Positions 33,865-50,130 of a stretch of DNA of 64,000 nucleotides are shown piece by piece. The notes below the pieces were generated by a model that saw only the letters and a program-made list of their open reading frames with translations, was not told where the DNA came from and made no database searches. A program made the position numbers and the translations under genes. Within the stretch, counting starts at the first letter, position 1, and every line of letters begins with the position of its first letter. The DNA is from Alligator mississippiensis (Eukaryota; Chordata; Crocodylia; Alligatoridae), in contig NC_081835.1 in NCBI RefSeq assembly GCF_030867095.1, forward strand, positions 40,717,892-40,781,891, in the 5' to 3' direction.

Positions 33865-36400
33865 GTTTACCACATGGGTCTGTTCAGACAGCCATGCTCT
33901 TCTTGCTGTCAGGTGCCAGAGGGACCTGGCCAGAGCTGACTCCCCAGCATCTCTAGGCATGTTGTGGGAGAGCAAGAAATGTTGCACCCTTTTGGAGGTA
34001 GTTTGAGGACTGACCTATCTGCAAGGAGACAGATGCTCAGGCAAGTGCCAGGCTAGCAGGGACTAGCAACAGGAGCTTGTTTGTGTCCAGGGTTCTGAGC
34101 AGGATCTTGAGATGCCCCCAGACTCTGGTAGGCCTCATCCCCTCTTGCAGGAAGCTGTTGTGCTGAGCCAGAACGTAGGGAACATTTAAGTAGTTGGAGC
34201 TGGGTTCACAGGGTGGAGAGCTCCCAGCCTAAGAGGAGAGGGGGGGCTTCAGTCTCCTAGCCTTTAAACTGAGCATGTGTAATCTGTTCTTGCACGGAGC
34301 CTGTGAGCTGAGCAGAGTGACCCTGTAACACCACTGAACTTTGTGTTGGTGCTTTGACATTTGAAAGGGGTGTCCCAGTACTGCTGTAGCTATGGTCTGG
34401 TTCAGGCTAACTGCCGTTGGCATTCTGTGCTAGCATGAATGGAGAGGGGTAGTATTTGTTTTTAAGTGTGTACATTTACATCCAAGAGACATACCTGTGT
34501 TTTGGCTCCTTCCTCCTGCCTGCCATAGGCCTCCCAGCCCACTTCTGTCTGAGCTAGACCCAGGGGATTTGCTAATAAAGCCTTAGTGCCCTTGTATGCT
34601 TACTTTTGGGACTCTAGTTAGGACAGGCAGTGGAACTGCAGAGCTCTTGCATGTACCCTTCCAGCAGCTTGTTTCTCAGGATTGCTACCAGAGGCACTAC
34701 GTGCAGTGGCTTCATTGTGGTGCCTAGCACTACCTGTGCCAAGTGCAGCTGCAGATCTACTGCTGCTCTTTTGGCCTCATCTAGGATTTAGCCCTGCTTG
34801 CATGGATGGGGAGGAAGGTGTTCTCCACAGTAAGACTTATGGATTAAAATGCAGCCAGCAATGTGTTTAGCTGGCCCAGCATCTTCTGGGCTGTGCAACA
34901 GCGACCCCTGTTTGCTGTTGCTCCAGGAGAGCCCAAGCCAGGGTTTTAGCTGTTGTGAGACAAGCTCTGCTGTGTAATCTTGGCTCAGGGTCAGACAGCA
35001 GGAGTGGAGAAGAAAAGGTCTAGTATACTGCTACTTTGTGGAAGGCTTTGCCAGTGTGGGAAGATGGATCAGGTCTCCTGAGTGTGTGACCTTGAACTGT
35101 TACAGAGCTGCTGTCCTGGGATTTGCCACAGAGCCTTGCCTTTGCACCCTTTGGAGATCACCATCATTCCCCTCCGCTCCTTCATCCAGAGCCAGGAGGA
35201 TAGAACAGGAAGGTGTTTATAAATCTGGTGATCTTGGCTGCCCTCCTCCTCTCCCACTGCAGACACACCTACTGTCTGCTGAACTACAGAGCTTGAACTG
35301 GCTTTTTTGTTAGGAGCAATATCTAGTAATGTTGCCACATAGAAATGGCCATTTAGCAAGAGCTGGGCCTTAGAATGGAATACAAAGGGCTGAGGGCAGT
35401 GGAGGCAATACAGCCATTCTGGGCCAGCACTGAATGTGATTGCAAGGCATATATTGCTGACTCAATGCATTATGGGCTGTCTCACCCACATGTGTTTCTT
35501 GTGCCAGGGCCAGGAGCATATTGCTGAGTGGGCCATGTCAGTAAGAGCTGGCTTAACTTTGTGCAGTCCATGCCATACCGTTATCTGTCCATCCCTGCCA
35601 CCAGTCCCTAGGCACTGCTGGGGAGGTGGCTTGGCTATGTTCCCATTTGCTGGGGTGGAGCCATCTCAGGGACTGCTGAGCCATCTCTGTAGCAGAAAGA
35701 GGTTATCCTCTCTGTACCTCCCTCCCAAAGGAGACTGCTTTAGTTCAGAAATTGATTTTTGTCTGTTTCTGCTGCTGCTGTATTCCTTCAGGCCACCCAG
35801 GTAAGGGACCAAGTGGAAATGGCAATGACTGTACAAATTGATGATCCCTGCTTGTAAAGGCAGGATCCTGCAGAAGGACTTGCCAGAACCACTTCCTTTT
35901 GACACCCTCCCAGATAGCTGCCTCCTGTACAGTGGCTTTGAGATGGAGTGGCAGCGATGACTTTGAAGGCAAGAGGAGAGAAAACATGAATCCATTTATC
36001 CCTAGCACGCAAGTTCATTCCAGGGATCAGCAGATGCACATGCACAGGCTCCATGACTGAGAAGTTTGGCTCTTGGAATCTGCTTGCCCTTCATACAAAG
36101 CAGTGGCTCAGGTGCTCCAGGGCTTTGGTTGGGTTCCTGGGAGCACTGGCCACATTGCTAGGGTGGGCCATTGTTTTCCCATAAATCCCTGCACAGCTGA
36201 AACTGGATCCTGGTTTACCTGTTCTGAATTGACTTGGCACTGGAGGTTATCCCCAGCCCTGCCTGCAGCCCCAAAACTTGGTGTGGCTCTGTACCATCTG
36301 CGTGGGAACACCTGGCACTAACAATACTAGTGACACACACAAGCATTGACCTTGTCCAGGGGAAATGTGGAGTCTGACTAATGTGTGCGTCTCTTTACAG
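33865..36400. other. Intronic sequence before the RNF123 exons, nothing assigned
   Basis: No RNF123 exon preceding the one at 36401 was found here. Minus-strand frames around 35666-36054 are open but show no convincing exon structure. Confidence 0.4.
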
Positions 36401-36543
36401 GGCTGAGCGGGCGACAGCCGTGCTTCTGGCAGACCCCTGCTTCCAGCTGCGCTCCATCCAATACTTGCTTGGCCATGCGGAGCCATCAGTACTGGCAGCT
36501 GCGCCATCCTCAGCAGACAAAAGACATTTCTCCCTGCACAACT
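36401..36543 (+). CDS. RNF123: RNF123 coding exon (pre-RING, fourth from last)
   Basis: Acceptor ctctttacag (to 36400), donor gtaagt (from 36544). The exon carries one base completing the previous codon, 47 codons ([20 protein letters not shown]...HFSLHN), and one trailing base. Confidence 0.95.
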
Positions 36544-39500
36544 GTAAGTGTCCATGACATATGCCAGTGAGAGATGGGCAGGGCAAGGAGAAGGCAGGGG
36601 GCCAGTAGGGCTGCATTGTTGGTGTTGTTTGACCAGGTTAACTCCAGCTTCCTCTGTGGGGAGGACAGGACTGGTCCACTGGGCAAGGCTGCAGGCCTGC
36701 CCAAATCTCTCCTTGTCTTACGTTTCTGGGATTGTCCATTTCACTGCTTTGAAGGTGCATATCCTGGGGACCTGGCTTGTCCATGAGGCATTTAAGAACA
36801 GAGCAGAGATGTGCCTTGGGCCCCTTCACTGTCCTTTTGTTCCCAGAACAACAGGCTATGCTATCTATGGCCAAGAGAGTCTACCAGGCTGATGCAGCAG
36901 AGAGTCCCAAGGGACTGGCCTAGGATCTGGCACTACTGGTAGCAGCCATGCTGGCTGCTTAGGCTCAGATCTGCTTCGGTGCAAGCAGCTCCTCTGCTAG
37001 GGGCAGGAGAGGGGGGAAGGCTGAGGGTGAAGCAAGGCAGCACTATGCGCAATATGTACCTGGAGGGGCCTGTGTGGAGACAGGCCCTTGTAGCACCAGC
37101 TGCAGGGTGGGGCTGGGCCTGCTCTTGGCTTGGCTTTGCCCCCTCTAAGACAAGACATTTGTAATGGGTGGCTTTTTACAGCTGGATTTTGCAGCCTCCA
37201 TTTGTTTTCAAAGACATACAGGTTTGACAGGGACAAAGTCCCATAGCAGCCCATTAAATCCTCAACTGAAATCTGAGTCACTCCCTTACCTGTAGCATGG
37301 TGGGGGGATGGGTGCTATCAGGAACTGCTCACCCATATGCTCTGGCCTGTAGCCAAAATGAAGGTTGTCCCTCATAGAGGAAGTAAATTTGTCTAAATAT
37401 AACTGCAGCACTATAGAGCTGGGCTTGCCCTTCATCAGCCTCAAGGAGAGGACAGCAGAGCTGAGGCTGGGAATGAGCTGCACCTAGTGTCACAGGAACT
37501 GTCCTTAAAAACAGCCAGCTGTGGCCATTTCCATGGTGACCCAAGGGCATGAGCTGCAACAGTCTGAACTAAAGGGACAGAGGAAAGTGGGAGGCATGAT
37601 TGTGCAGCGGACTTGCAGAAAACCACTCTTTTTGTCCAGTCAGCCTGGATCCCCTCTCTCAGGCCCTTGGCAGACAGATGGACAGAGCTTGCCCTAAAGG
37701 CACCAGCAGTGGGTATGCCCAGGGCCCAGTGCTCACTGTGCTAGCAAACCACAGCTTGAACTTTTCACATTTGAAAGTACCTGGGAAAAATGGAGAGAAG
37801 TAAAAGGGCTTTACCAGCTGGCTTGCATATAGTCCCTCCAGTCTTCAGTCTGTGCTGGAGGAAAGAGGTGACAGTGGAGTTGTTCCACCTCTCCATATTG
37901 CCTGAAGTCCTGGCTTGTGCTATAGGAGACAATGCTCAACAGGTATGGTATGTGCCAACAGCTCCAGGAAGGCCTACTTGAGCAGCTTCCTGATGCTGGC
38001 ATCTGGAAGGCCCTGGACACTGTAGAAGGCATGTCTGCTCCTTGCAGGGGTGTACATCTGGGCTCTGCCCAGCAGCTGCAGGTCATTGTGTCACTGGGGT
38101 GGGTTTAGTGGCTGGAGACAGTTGCAAACAGGCATAAAGTCCTCTGGTATTCAAAGTGCAGACAAGTGCCCAGGGGCCAGCTCCCGTCTTCAGTGTTTTG
38201 CTTGTGCATGTCCTTTGAGCCCTATTTTAGTGTTCAAACACACAGCTCCATCCCAGGCAGCATACCATTCCCTGCATGGCCTGAGAGCTCCTCCCCATCC
38301 CAGGCAGTGGGGAAACGCTGTGGCAGGCTGAGCTTCCCTTTGGTACAGTTGGCCTCTGGGGCTGATAGAGGAGTCCTGAACCCAAGTTTAAGAGCTGTTC
38401 CCTTTGCCCCTCTGGTCCTTGATCTGCACTGCAAGTACCGTGTTGGGCTTGATCCTCTTATAGGCTAATGAGGGCTAAGGTCTCTCAAGGTGCTGAGCTC
38501 CTCCATCCAGCTGTGGTTACACAACCCTACACATTCTGGGTGCCCCATGCCTATATCAGCCTGCCTTCCAGATAGGAAGTGCCTTGTTCCTCCACACTAT
38601 GGCCTTCTGCTTCTCACCTGATCCTATTGGAGTAAGACCTCTCCTCTAGCTAGCCCATCTGTCTCCTTGCTCCCCCTGCTGTTTTGCCTTCACAACAACC
38701 CCCTCTGTCCTGGGCCTCCCTGCTGGTAATCTATATGGCCAATACCATGACTGTGCCTTACCCCAGTTATCTTTTCTGAGCCCCTGCTGTGGCCCTTGTG
38801 TAGAAGAGGAGAGCAGCCTACCAAGTGCTTGTCCTTGTCTGCTTCTCTCTGCTTTTAACGCTAGAAAAGCTGGAAGCTGGAACCTTAGCACACCTGGTGG
38901 ATCCTGTGTTGGGGCCATGCTCCAGACCATACAGGGCAGCTTGGCAGGTATGCTCCTTGGTTACTGCTATCAAGCCAACATGTTTACAGTGTAATGGCTC
39001 CTGGTCAGCATCTCTGTATAGTCTTGCATTCCCACTGGACCTTCAGCTGCTGTCCTACCCAGTGTAAGACCCTGATCTGATGCTCTCTCTTTTGCAAAGG
39101 CCATCTGTCCTCAAGGCCAGCCTTAGTACTCGGACCCTCAGTGGGCGGTCACAGCCTACTCCCTCACCACATGCTCTTCTTTCTACAGACACAGACTACA
39201 TCAGCCCAGAGGAGCTGGCCAAGGTGGATCAGATGTTGAACCACCTAAATGAAGAGTCCAAGCAGGCAGCTGCTGCCACACTGGTGAGTCTTTCAGCCAG
39301 GAGCATGCTCCTTGCCTTGCTATGCAGCCAACACTTAGGTATTCCAGTGTCTGTCATAGGGACCAGCCCTAACCTGACAACCAGCACCTGTTCTGGAGGG
39401 GAAAGTGTCTTCCCTAAAGCTTGCTGAGGGAGGAGTCACTACTTGCTGTCTCATGCTGGCTCCACCTGCCACGTTTGCTTTGGCATGTTGCACAGCCTGG

Positions 39501-42500
39501 CTAGCAGTGTTGCCAGTATGCTGCTTTGGGCTGAGGCACATCACTGTATAGAATGCTAGATGCACCACCTGCTCTGCTAGGCAGCTGTAACCCAGGATTA
39601 CTGTGCACACAGTGGTGGAGATGGGGGTGAGTGGCCTGTTGGGAGGTGTGGGTGGTACTGGGGAGGTAAAGGATATGCCTTGGCTATACAAATAACCCCA
39701 GTCCTGCACCAGACACACCTTGGCCCAAGACCAGGCTGTGAGGAGCAACTGGGATCTGTAGCAATTTAGGTTCTCTGGAGTTGGTTGGTGCCATCCATCT
39801 GGACACAGAATCTGATTGAAAACCTGCTGTCCTGCTGCTACACTGGCTTAAGAGGGTTGGGGGAGGAAACTACCCAAAGCAGTGATCTGGGTTTGTGCTC
39901 TGCTTCTGCTCCCTGCTTGCAGATGGGCCAGATCCAGGGGAATGCACTTGTGCATTCCTGCTCCACCAAAACTTGAAAACCAAGTGCCTGGGAGGGGCAG
40001 TGGCATTTCTATCCTGGCAGTGCTTAGTCACTTGACTGCATGTATTGACAACATTTTATAGAAGCAGGATGTTGGCTGCCCTGATTCCACTTCTTTATCT
40101 GTTGCAGGTTAGGGCAATGCTTCCCAAACTTTTCCTCAGTATGACCACATTTATGATCCCATTTCCACAGCATGGCCCCAGTGTTCCCTCTAAGATGCGT
40201 GGTGCGCACAGCCACGCAGGCTTGCCTGGCAGCGTGGTGCGCACAGCCACGCAGGCTTGCCTGGCTGCATGGCATGAGCGTGCCTGCATGGTCATGCACA
40301 CCGTGTAGCTTAGAGAGAGCCCTGCATGACCCCATTTCATCAGCATGGCCCCTCACTCCTAGCCCACAGTCCCCTGCCATCCCCCAGTAGTGCATGAGCC
40401 CAGGCTGCAACCTGTGGGAGGCAGCAGCTGCTGTGGCTAGAGCAGAGCGCAGAGGCCAGCTCTCCTGCCCCCAAGGGTGGCACAACCAAAGAGAAGGCTG
40501 TGAGCAGGGGGGAGGAAATGCAGGCTAACCACTGCGGGTGCGGGGCTCCCTGCCCTGCTGCGCCATGTTCACCAAGGTGAGGTGCCCCCTGTCCTCCTGG
40601 CAGCAGTATGGGGCACAACTCCACACTGCTGTTGCTGCCATGCCTCACCTTGGCTGTCATAGTGGCACAGGGCAATAGAGTATGGCAGGATTTATGTGGG
40701 GAGAGTGTGGGAGCAGGGTGTGCATGTGTGGGGTTGGTGGAATGTGAGGGAAGGGGTGGTTGGGAGGAACCCCCCACACACTCTCCCACATAGTACACAA
40801 CCCTGCTGTCAGCCGCAGCAGCAGGTACTTATGGCCTGTGCAGGCACTGCCACCTGGCAGCACACAGCTCCAGCCAGCGCTGCACATGGTGGTAAGGAGC
40901 GCAGTCAGGCCAGTTCACCTCTATCGTGCAGGGCTCCCCATGGTGCACAGGCAGCTCCCAGCACTGGGGGAAGCCCTGTGCAGTGGTGCTGGCTGCCTTC
41001 CCTGCCCCCTGCCATACAGGTCCTGGGACTCCACTGGGAAGCAAGGGGTTGGGCTCCTTTCCACTTGCTGCAGATTCCAGGGACTTGCATAGCAGGGGGT
41101 GGGGGAAGGCAGCTGTTTCCATTGCGTGGGGCTTCCCCCGGTGGTGCACAAGTGCTAGGAGCTGCAAGTGCACTGCGGGGAGCCCCATGCGATGAGGCAG
41201 GTGGGCCTGGCTGTACTCCTTGCCACCACATGTAGCGCTAGCTGGAGTCACACGCTGCAAGGCCACAAGCATCTGCCTCTGCTGCTGCTGCCAATGGTGG
41301 CTGTGTTCCATGGGGGGAGAGTGTGTGGGGGGTCCCCACGCTTCCTCACCCTCCCTCACATCCATATCCTGCCCACCTGAGCTTTGCTGTCCTGCTGCTC
41401 CCCTGGGCACAGGCTTCGTACTGCCACCAACCCCATGCTCCCTGCCCCCGTCCAGCTGCACCTCCCCTGCCACTTCCCTACCTGGTGCCTGGAGTGAGTG
41501 GGATGCCAGGGAAGCTGCAGGTCCCCCAGCAGCTGCAGCCCTGCCCAAAATCTGCACGCTGGCTGGGCTCTGGGCCCTTCCGCACACGAGGTTGGAAGCA
41601 AGGCGTGGAGGTTGGGAGGGTACAGTTAGTTGGTGGGTGCCTGCAGGCCAGATGAAATTGCCTGATGGGCTGGATCTGGTCTGCAAGCCATATTTTGCCC
41701 ACACCTGGATTAAAGTGATTTTATTTCTCGTGACCCCATCCATTGTTTCTGCAACCCTATTTGGGGTCATCGCCCAGAGTTTGGGAACCACTGGGTTAGG
41801 GTGTTAGGTCTCTGTTGTGTCAGTGTTGATGGTGGTCTTTTGTAGAGACTAAATTATGGATTGTATGTGATGGCTTGGATCGGGAGGATCCTTCCTCTGG
41901 CAAGGGGTTGGACTAGATGGTTTCTGGTTCCTTGGGTCTACTTCTGATTCTGCGATTCATGGCTCATTATCCTCTCCTGGATTCCTGTTATTTTTTCTCC
42001 ACTCCACAGGTATTAATGACCCTTTATCCTTTTTAATGGTCTTGAAGTTCCACTATTCAAACTATCCTTTCTTCTACAGTTTTGTGCTCTCTTAGCAGTT
42101 CCTGGTAACGTCTCTGTTATTTCACATCCCTACAGACTGTTTTTAGCTTTAGCTACAAACCTTAATTTACATGTGGTAATGTTAGCTGTGGTGTAGAAAT
42201 AACTCAATGAAGTATTGGAGGCACTGTCAAGAAGTTCAAGGTTAGATTTTATTTAATGAATCTGAATAATAGACATACATTTAACCAGAATGACTGATGA
42301 CACTATCTTTTGACTCTTGACTTTTCTAAACTTTATATATAATCTAACAAATCACTGCACATTCCAGTAGTTATTTGTTTTTGCTTTGATCTTAAATTGA
42401 AAAATATAGTGCTAACCCCCTAGCATATTAGTAAGGCTTGTAGTTTCTCTTCAATTGGATAAAAATGTGTTGTGTTATATGTGATCCTGGTTTTCTTTGT

Positions 42501-43901
42501 TTAAAAATCACAAATTCTGATAACCCCAAATTCTGATTTAAAAAATACCCAAATCCATGATTTTTCTGTGATTAAAATGAAACACCACTATATGTATATA
42601 GGTTTCAGCTGAACACAATGTTTTATTGATATATTTACAATTTTAAAGCAATTTGGAAGCCTACCAGTGCCTCAATCATTATCATAAAATAAATTCTAAA
42701 TACCTATATATTTTGGTGTTTGATTTTGGTTTTTTAATCATAGAAAATCAGAGGTCCCCCTGCTCCCTTCATCAGAATGCATGGGTCCAGCTGCAGCTGT
42801 CCCACCTCCTGCTTTGTGGGGCTGAGCAGACCTGATATGCCAGTGCCTTTGCCCCTCACTCCCAAGCCACAGCCCTCACAGTGCCCCTCATTTACTCCTG
42901 GTTCTGCCCCCCCCACCTTACCTGGAAGGACCTGCTGGAGCTGCTCTCCACCTCTGCCTGGCTGTTACATACTCCCCCTTGCCAGACCCAAGCAGCCCCC
43001 TGCAGGCTGGAGCTCTGCCAGCCTGCAAGGGGAAACTCATGGGGAAATTCTTTAAATGAGAAAATCCATGTTTCTGTGGCAAATGGAAAACCTGGGTCCT
43101 TGATAATGTGCCACACTATCTGTACTCTCCGTTTCAAAATCCTAGATATGCCCGTGCCAAAAGACCACTTCCAGGGAAGTATGCTGGGTACAGGTCTGTA
43201 TGGCCATGGGCCAGAAACTGGGGCAAGAAAGGAACAGGATCACCAGCACTCATGATGAGAATGGCTCAAGCTGCTTGCCATGGCATGCACAGAGCTGATA
43301 CCCTGGTGCTTCCTCCATTTTGCCCACTTCTGATTTGCCTCTGCAGCCTACCAGTGAAGAGGATCTGTGTCCTATCTGCTATGCACACCCCATCTCTGCT
43401 GTCTTCAGGCCATGTACCCACAAATCCTGCAAGTGAGTAATCCCATCATACCCCTAATGGCTGGGTATAGCAAGATCAGCTAAGAGCTTGTGGCAGCTCT
43501 AGTAGTCTTCCCTGGACACTTCCAGTTGCACAGGGAGAACATGCTGTGGGCAAGTGGCCTGAGGCTGGAGACTCCAGACCTACACCCTTTGGGAAACCTG
43601 CAGTTCTTGGATAGTCTTTGTTGGGCTAAGGCTTTGGTGCCCAGTGCAGAACCTGTTTTGGCCTGCACTTGCTCATGCCAGTTGCCAAACACATGCTGCA
43701 GGCACTAGAATCGGGATTAGTCCTGAAGCATCCAAGGAACAATCTGGGTGGAATGAGGGGCTCAACAGTGTTCCCTGACAGCTTGTGCTTTGTCTCTCTA
43801 GAGCCTGCATCAACCAGCACCTGATGAACAACAAGGACTGCTTCTTTTGCAAGGCTACCATCACAGGTGTGGATGACTTCACTAAACCAGCCAGCTCCTA
43901 G
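36401..43901 (+). CDS. RNF123: RNF123 (KPC1) ubiquitin ligase, last four coding exons
   Basis: RNF123 is the RING E3 subunit of the KPC complex, known to ubiquitinate p27Kip1 and NF-kappaB p105 in the cytoplasm. Four exons join in phase (36401-36543, 39189-39283, 43347-43432, 43802-43901) to give the C-terminal 140 or so residues. These run from a conserved stretch ending before the RING ([18 protein letters not shown]), through [15 protein letters not shown], to the RING finger CPIC...[18 protein letters not shown]...CFFC and a stop at 43899. Splice sites are all GT-AG. The rest of the roughly 1300-residue family protein (SPRY domain and helical core) would be encoded to the left; no such exon was recognised in 1-36400. 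An ATTAAA at 44886 may be the polyadenylation signal. Confidence 0.95.
36544..39188 (+). other. RNF123 intron, nothing further assigned
   Basis: Intron between the exons ending at 36543 and starting at 39189. No repeat with clear termini or additional exon was supported. Confidence 0.6.
39189..39283 (+). CDS. RNF123: RNF123 coding exon (third from last)
   Basis: Acceptor ttctacag, donor gtgagt. Two bases complete a Tyr codon, then 31 codons including [19 protein letters not shown]. It leaves the frame in phase 0. Confidence 0.95.
40179..40324. mobile_element. 146-bp hAT MITE, CTCTAAG family, copy 2
   Basis: Left end cagtgttccctctaag; right end cttagagagagccctg. Flanks catggccc (40171-40178) and catgaccc (40325-40332) match at seven of eight bases. 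The interior has a tandem duplication of gtggtgcgcacagccacgca that copy 1 at 9316 lacks. Confidence 0.85.
40768..41333. repeat. Large imperfect palindrome, arms about 280 bp
   Basis: From ccccccacacactctcccac on the left, the sequence reads as a diverged reverse complement of the right arm ending at gagagtgtgtggggggtcc. The centre is near 41050. Matching internal blocks include cagggctccccatgg and its counterpart near 41190, and ttgggctcctttccacttgc around the centre. It belongs to the GC-rich element nested in the hAT copy. Confidence 0.7.
41863..41961 (+). mobile_element. CR1 LINE 3' tail
   Basis: A short tail with caaggggttggactagatgg followed by gattctgcgattcatgg, the end of CR1 3' UTRs, severely 5' truncated. 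Confidence 0.75.
41962..43346 (+). other. RNF123 intron, AT-rich then GC-rich repeat-like sequence
   Basis: About 42240-42740 is AT-rich without recognised features. 42740-43095 resembles the sequence around 2930-3010 (tctgattttt/cattttaatggagaaat-type phrases), which suggests a shared but unnamed repeat. No exon is present before the acceptor at 43346. Confidence 0.45.
43347..43432 (+). CDS. RNF123: RNF123 coding exon (first half of the RING finger)
   Basis: Acceptor ctctgcag, donor gtgagt. 28 codons plus two bases: [20 protein letters not shown] then RPCTHKSCK, with the first zinc ligands of the RING. Confidence 0.97.
43802..43901 (+). CDS. RNF123: RNF123 last coding exon (second half of the RING, stop)
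   Basis: Acceptor tgtctctctag. One base completes Lys, then [20 protein letters not shown] and a short tail to TAG. The tail ([12 protein letters not shown]) is shorter than the Ser/Thr-rich mammalian one I recall. Confidence 0.97.
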
Positions 43902-44891
43902 CATGTGGCTCTACTGCAGGGCCTGCCAGATCCTCAGGGCCCCTTTCACTTCACTTAACTGTAGGGCTCAACTGCCCAGCTTTGGTTTATTTATAAGCTC
44001 TTCTGTTGCCAAGGGGCTACTATACCCAGGCCCAGTCACTGCCCTGTGCCCAGTACAGTGCCTGCTTTCCTTCTCCTGCTAGTAGGCTCTTTATAGAGGT
44101 GGGACTGTGAGCCAGGAGGTCTATGGCTTCCAGCTTCCTCTGCTAGCCTAATCAGAAATATGGGCCTCCCTCCTCTGGATGCCTGTTCTATAAAGCAGGA
44201 GCTCTAGCCACCCCAGGGCCTAGGTCTAAACTAGGCAGGGTTAATCCCAAAGCAGCCTCCAAAGGCTGGAGTCTGGTTTCCTCCTGCTTCTCCAGCCATC
44301 AGTCCTACTTCCATTACCATTTGTAGGTGAAAGTGCCTGTTTGAGCTGGTGGATCTTAAATGCTAGCAGGTAACTCCAGGTAGCAAGCATGCCAAGGCAA
44401 TGGCACCTGGGCCTCAGGTGTTGTTGCTGGGGGGTAGAGGACATAGTCATTACTAATCCAGTTGTTCTAGGCCTGACAGGATAGGGCTGAGTTTAGCATC
44501 TCATTTGTCATTGTTTCTGTAAGAAGCTGAGGTGTCATCATCCTATAGTCCAAGGTGAGAGCCTTCTACCAGCAGCCTCAGCTTCCCAGCCCTCAGGCTA
44601 TAAACGTTCAGCAGGCAGGCTGGTTTTGTCCCGTGCTGTTATTGGGAGCTCTGTCTAGGAAACAGAGGGGATCTTGTTCCTGTTGGCGCAGACCTAGGGC
44701 TCAGTTGCAGTGGTGCTTAGTGCTATGGGCTGTGTGGTGTGTGTGACATGTAATGAGCAATAGCATGTGATTTGTGGCAAGCCTCATTCCAGGCACTAAA
44801 CCATGGTAGGGATCTTTAAGTTATGTGCATCTGTACTGTGTTTGACTTGCCCCCAAGGTGGGGCACTATGTCTATGGAATGGAGCATTAAA
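43902..44891 (+). other. Probable RNF123 3' UTR
   Basis: Sequence from the stop codon to an ATTAAA at 44886-44891. The assignment rests on position and this signal alone. GMPPB ends about 0.6 kb further on, transcribed toward it. Confidence 0.45.
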
Positions 44892-45475
44892 TTATTATTC
44901 TTCTGTATATAGCTGCAAACAAGCTACTGCTTCATGGCACTGCCATGGAATATGAAGGAAATTGACATCCAGCTGCTCCTGCAGGATAGTTCAGTCTCAG
45001 GGGCACAGGAACAGCAGCAGAAAGAAGCCTACACAGAGCCATACCATCACTTGTTAGGTTGTAATTGCAGTTGGTATTGTTCCACTTAAAAAAGAGCTCT
45101 GTTACCCCACCTACATGACAGGGCACCCTGCCCAAGGTACTGCAAGCAGTACAAAGCAGTGGTATGAGCCAGGCCTATACCATTAACCTCCCCAGCATCA
45201 TCCATATTTCATGGCTGTAAACAAGCAAGGGCTCTTGCTTCCTGGTATTTTCTGCCTCCTTTAACCTGACTGCCTATGGCTCCAGTCCTGGAAGGGGGAG
45301 GGGACAAGATACAGCCTGGGGTGGGTGCTGACAGCTGCCTGCCTGGCCCTGCCCACTGAAGGCTGTAGTGGTGGAGAGGTCCCAACATGCATGGTTCCTA
45401 GTCAGAGAATGGTCCTTTACAGGGCTGTGTGCCAGAAATGAAGGGTTAGTCAGTTCAGTCAAGGAGCTATAAATA

Positions 45476-45557
45476 TTTAATCCAGCCAGTGCACTGGCCT
45501 GGAGAGTCCTTGGCAATCTCGGACTGTTCTGGCACAGCAGCAAGGACTCCAGGGAGG
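45476..45557 (-). terminator. GMPPB 3' UTR and polyadenylation signal
   Basis: On the minus strand an ATTAAA (45481-45476) lies about 77 bases past the GMPPB stop codon, a reasonable poly(A) signal for a short 3' UTR. Confidence 0.5.
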
Positions 45558-49941
<4,384 letters not shown>

Positions 49942-50116
49942 GGCCCCGGCCCGGCCCGGCAGCGCCACGTCACCGCGCCCGTCGCCCCGCGCCCACGACA
50001 GCCGGAGGGGCGGGGCGGGGCCCGGACCAGCCCCTTGGCGGGCGGTGGGCGGGGCCGGGCGGGCAGACCAATCCAGCTCGTCCGCGTGTCCTCGCGGACA
50101 GGCGGTGACTCCGCGC

Positions 50117-50130
50117 GTTACCATAACAAC
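50117..50130. promoter_or_regulatory. X-box-like motif, possible RFX site
   Basis: The sequence gttaccataacaac differs at one position from the RFX consensus (GTTRCC-AT-RGYAAC). It lies about 180 bases upstream of the GMPPB ATG and is followed by cacgtcac, an E-box/CRE-like element. Motif match only. Confidence 0.4.

Larger units (their letters stand above)
40115..41793. mobile_element. hAT element with perfect target duplication, carrying nested insertions
   Basis: Begins caatgcttcccaaact and ends gtttgggaaccactg, terminal inverted repeats of a common hAT group. It is flanked by identical 8-base duplications ggttaggg (40107-40114 and 41794-41801). Inside are a 146-bp MITE (40179-40324), a GC-rich element ending at 41707 (tattttgcccacacctg), and a large palindrome (about 40768-41333). 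The open frames inside, up to 320 codons on the minus strand, follow from GC-rich inverted repeats and are not a gene. It sits in the RNF123 intron before the RING exons. Confidence 0.87.

Noticed and set aside
35666-36054. Overlapping minus-strand frames upstream of RNF123 exon at 36401
   Set aside because: Three different frames each open for part of the region, with no consistent splice sites. Probably chance.
40829-41791. 320-codon minus-strand open frame
   Set aside because: It lies wholly inside a hAT element and a large palindrome. Its translation repeats itself in the two arms and resembles no transposase.
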